A stretch of DNA of 62,837 nt from NCBI GenBank assembly GCA_905213905.1, contig CAJMKD010000015.1, positions 1 to 62,837 of the forward strand. Direction: 5' to 3'. Shown here in pieces: positions 61,767 through 62,837 of the stretch. The stretch is from an uncultured Sutterella sp. (GTDB lineage Bacteria > Pseudomonadota > Gammaproteobacteria > Burkholderiales > Burkholderiaceae_F). The notes under the pieces were generated by a model, which ran no database searches, was not told the origin of the DNA, and saw only the letters and a program-made list of their open reading frames with translations. Numbering within the stretch: position 1 is the first letter of the stretch; the number at the start of each line of letters is the position of its first letter. Position numbers and translations under genes: made by a program.

Positions 61767-62837
61767 ATGGAAAACGTCGCCCGCAAAGCCGCCGGCGGCC
61801 TCTCGCCGGCATCCGCCGCCATCGACCCTGCCGACGCGGCGAAGCTTGTCCGCCGCTCAACCCTGATCGGACTCTTTGCACCCGTCTGCTGGGGCATGTC
61901 TGTCGGCCTCGTGCGCGGCATCGCCGAAGGCTTCGGCCTCGCGCAAGGGCAATGCATGCTTTACTGCGTTGCCGCCGCCTTTCTCTTCTTTCTCGTGGGG
62001 CTGCCGGACTTCCGGCGCATGGAAAAGCGCTACCTCTTCATTGGGCTGCCGACCGCGAACTTGAGCTCGCTCTGCTTCTGCCTAGCGATCTTCTTTTCCG
62101 AAGGGGGCGCGCAGACGGTCGAGGTCGGCATGGTGAACTACCTCTGGCCCTCGCTCACGATTCTTTTTGCCGTTCTCTTCAACGGCGTTCGCACGCGCTG
62201 GTGGCTCTTTCCGGGTCTTCTCATCGCCTTTGCCGGGATCGTGGTGATTCTGAGCGGCGACGACGGCTTTTCGCCCTCGGCCTTCGCCGCGCGCGTGGCG
62301 GCGCACCCCGTCTCCTACATTCTCGCGCTCGGCGCAGCGCTCACCTGGGCTGCCTTTTCGAGCATGACGCGCGCCTGGTCCAAAGGCATCAACCCGAGCA
62401 CGGTGGTCTTCATCGCCGATGCGCTCATCTTCAGCATGCTCTGGGCCGCAGGCGTCGGCAGCGGTCCGGCGGCAGCCTCGATGCGCGGCATCCTCTCCGT
62501 CATCTTCGGCGGCCTTGCCATGGGGTGCGCCTATGCGGCGTGGACGCTCGGCATGAGCAAGGGCAACATCACGATCCTCGCGCAGGCGATCACACTGGTC
62601 GAGAGCCTGCTGCCCGAACACTACGCGCAGGCGCAGGAGATCATCGAACGCTGCCTGCCGCACGCCGGGAAATCGGTGCGCATCGGCATCACGGGCGTTC
62701 CCGGGGCGGGTAAGTCGACCTTCATCGAGGCCATCGGCAACATGGTCACTTCGCTGCGGCACAAACTGGCGGTGCTGGCCATCGACCCCTCGTCGGAACG
62801 CAGCGGGGGTTCGATCCTCGGCGACAAAACCCGCAAG
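61767..62837 (+). CDS. EamA-family (YddG-like) exporter, running in frame into a MeaB fragment
   Basis: The frame from ATG 61767 is open to the last base, 357 codons. Residues 1-271 are an EamA/YddG-type aromatic amino-acid exporter: FAPVCWGMSVGLVRGIAEGFG, VGMVNYLWPSLTILFAVLFNG, and GCAYAAWTLGMSKGNITILA, which is the usual start of the ninth helix. From about residue 272 the sequence changes to a MeaB/ArgK GTPase and the last helices of the transporter are missing. The chimera is most simply an assembly join at a contig end; a true fusion is unlikely. Confidence 0.8.
   Translation, partial: MENVARKAAGGLSPASAAIDPADAAKLVRRSTLIGLFAPVCWGMSVGLVRGIAEGFGLAQGQCMLYCVAAAFLFFLVGLPDFRRMEKRYLFIGLPTANLSSLCFCLAIFFSEGGAQTVEVGMVNYLWPSLTILFAVLFNGVRTRWWLFPGLLIAFAGIVVILSGDDGFSPSAFAARVAAHPVSYILALGAALTWAAFSSMTRAWSKGINPSTVVFIADALIFSMLWAAGVGSGPAAASMRGILSVIFGGLAMGCAYAAWTLGMSKGNITILAQAITLVESLLPEHYAQAQEIIERCLPHAGKSVRIGITGVPGAGKSTFIEAIGNMVTSLRHKLAVLAIDPSSERSGGSILGDKTRK
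62580..62837 (+). other. MeaB/ArgK-type GTPase fragment joined to the EamA frame
   Basis: The last 86 codons read QAITLVESLLPEHYAQA, then the Walker A loop GITGVPGAGKSTFIEAIG and LAIDPSSERSGGSILGDKT. This is the N-terminal part of the GTPase that protects methylmalonyl-CoA mutase. No start or upstream part of meaB is present. The style of SERSGG is one I associate with Bacteroidota proteins, a weak recollection. Confidence 0.8.

Noticed and set aside
61415..62713. A 432-codon frame overlapping the EamA exporter
   Set aside because: Wrong frame: Arg/His/Leu-rich with no membrane pattern, while the frame from 61767 gives a clear EamA protein.
1..62837. CRISPR arrays, tRNA and rRNA genes
   Set aside because: No regularly spaced repeats, no tRNA T-loop contexts with a matching acceptor stem and no rRNA sequence were noticed on reading; a dedicated RNA search was not possible.

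Overview
The window is about 63 kb of GC-rich bacterial DNA that reads like the chromosome of an anaerobic or microaerophilic Burkholderiales bacterium, most likely family Sutterellaceae (Sutterella/Parasutterella-like). This is inferred from the classical betaproteobacterial porin, a DcuC-type C4-dicarboxylate carrier, three exported fumarate-reductase-like flavoproteins, Feo ferrous-iron uptake, and metabolism centred on amino acids, peptides and organic acids with no sugar pathway. No rRNA, tRNA or CRISPR array was recognised. The first and last reading frames run off the window, so it may be a whole contig.

Left end (1-18.3 kb). A 5'-truncated TnpB-family gene has inserted into, and cut off, an AAA-ATPase gene. 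It is followed by a decayed Spy/CpxP-like gene, polyphosphate kinase with a lysine-rich tail, a polar amino-acid ABC transporter (permease, ATPase, lipoprotein), a MATE pump, a frameshifted flavodoxin, and a DcuC carrier paired with an AbgA-like M20 amidohydrolase and followed by a MarR regulator. From 14.8 to 18.3 kb lies an A+T-richer island: acetyltransferase, tyrosine recombinase, a decayed EamA transporter and an orphan antitoxin-like gene.

Middle (18.3-41 kb). A flavin reductase and a Tat-exported flavodoxin stand opposite a TetR regulator across a palindrome. HU and a tandem universal stress protein follow. The feoA-feoA-feoB operon and a divergent porin share GAGAAC-type, Fur-like palindromes. 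Next come a flavocytochrome-like reductase, a U32 peptidase and a four-gene metal operon (small membrane protein, P1B-type ATPase with a Tyr-Ser-Cys motif in place of CPC, a CxxC-less HMA-like protein, and a membrane protein). Its make-up resembles the ferrosome (fez) clusters and it is the best candidate here for an undescribed system. A second flavocytochrome-like protein, MdaB and an EamA exporter follow.

Right end (41-62.8 kb). A LysR regulator and a Tat-exported flavoprotein diverge from a perfect 25-bp palindrome. A six-gene, one-direction cluster links a peptide ABC importer with an alkaline-phosphatase-superfamily phosphodiesterase and a P1-family aminopeptidase. Then come a GDPD-like membrane enzyme, another LysR, an exported alpha/beta hydrolase, an aldehyde dehydrogenase and an aminotransferase. 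The window closes with an EamA exporter whose frame runs without a stop into a MeaB GTPase fragment, probably an assembly chimera.

Taken together the genes suggest a cell that imports peptides, amino acids and dicarboxylates, reduces organic acceptors outside the cytoplasm with flavoproteins, and invests heavily in ferrous iron handling.
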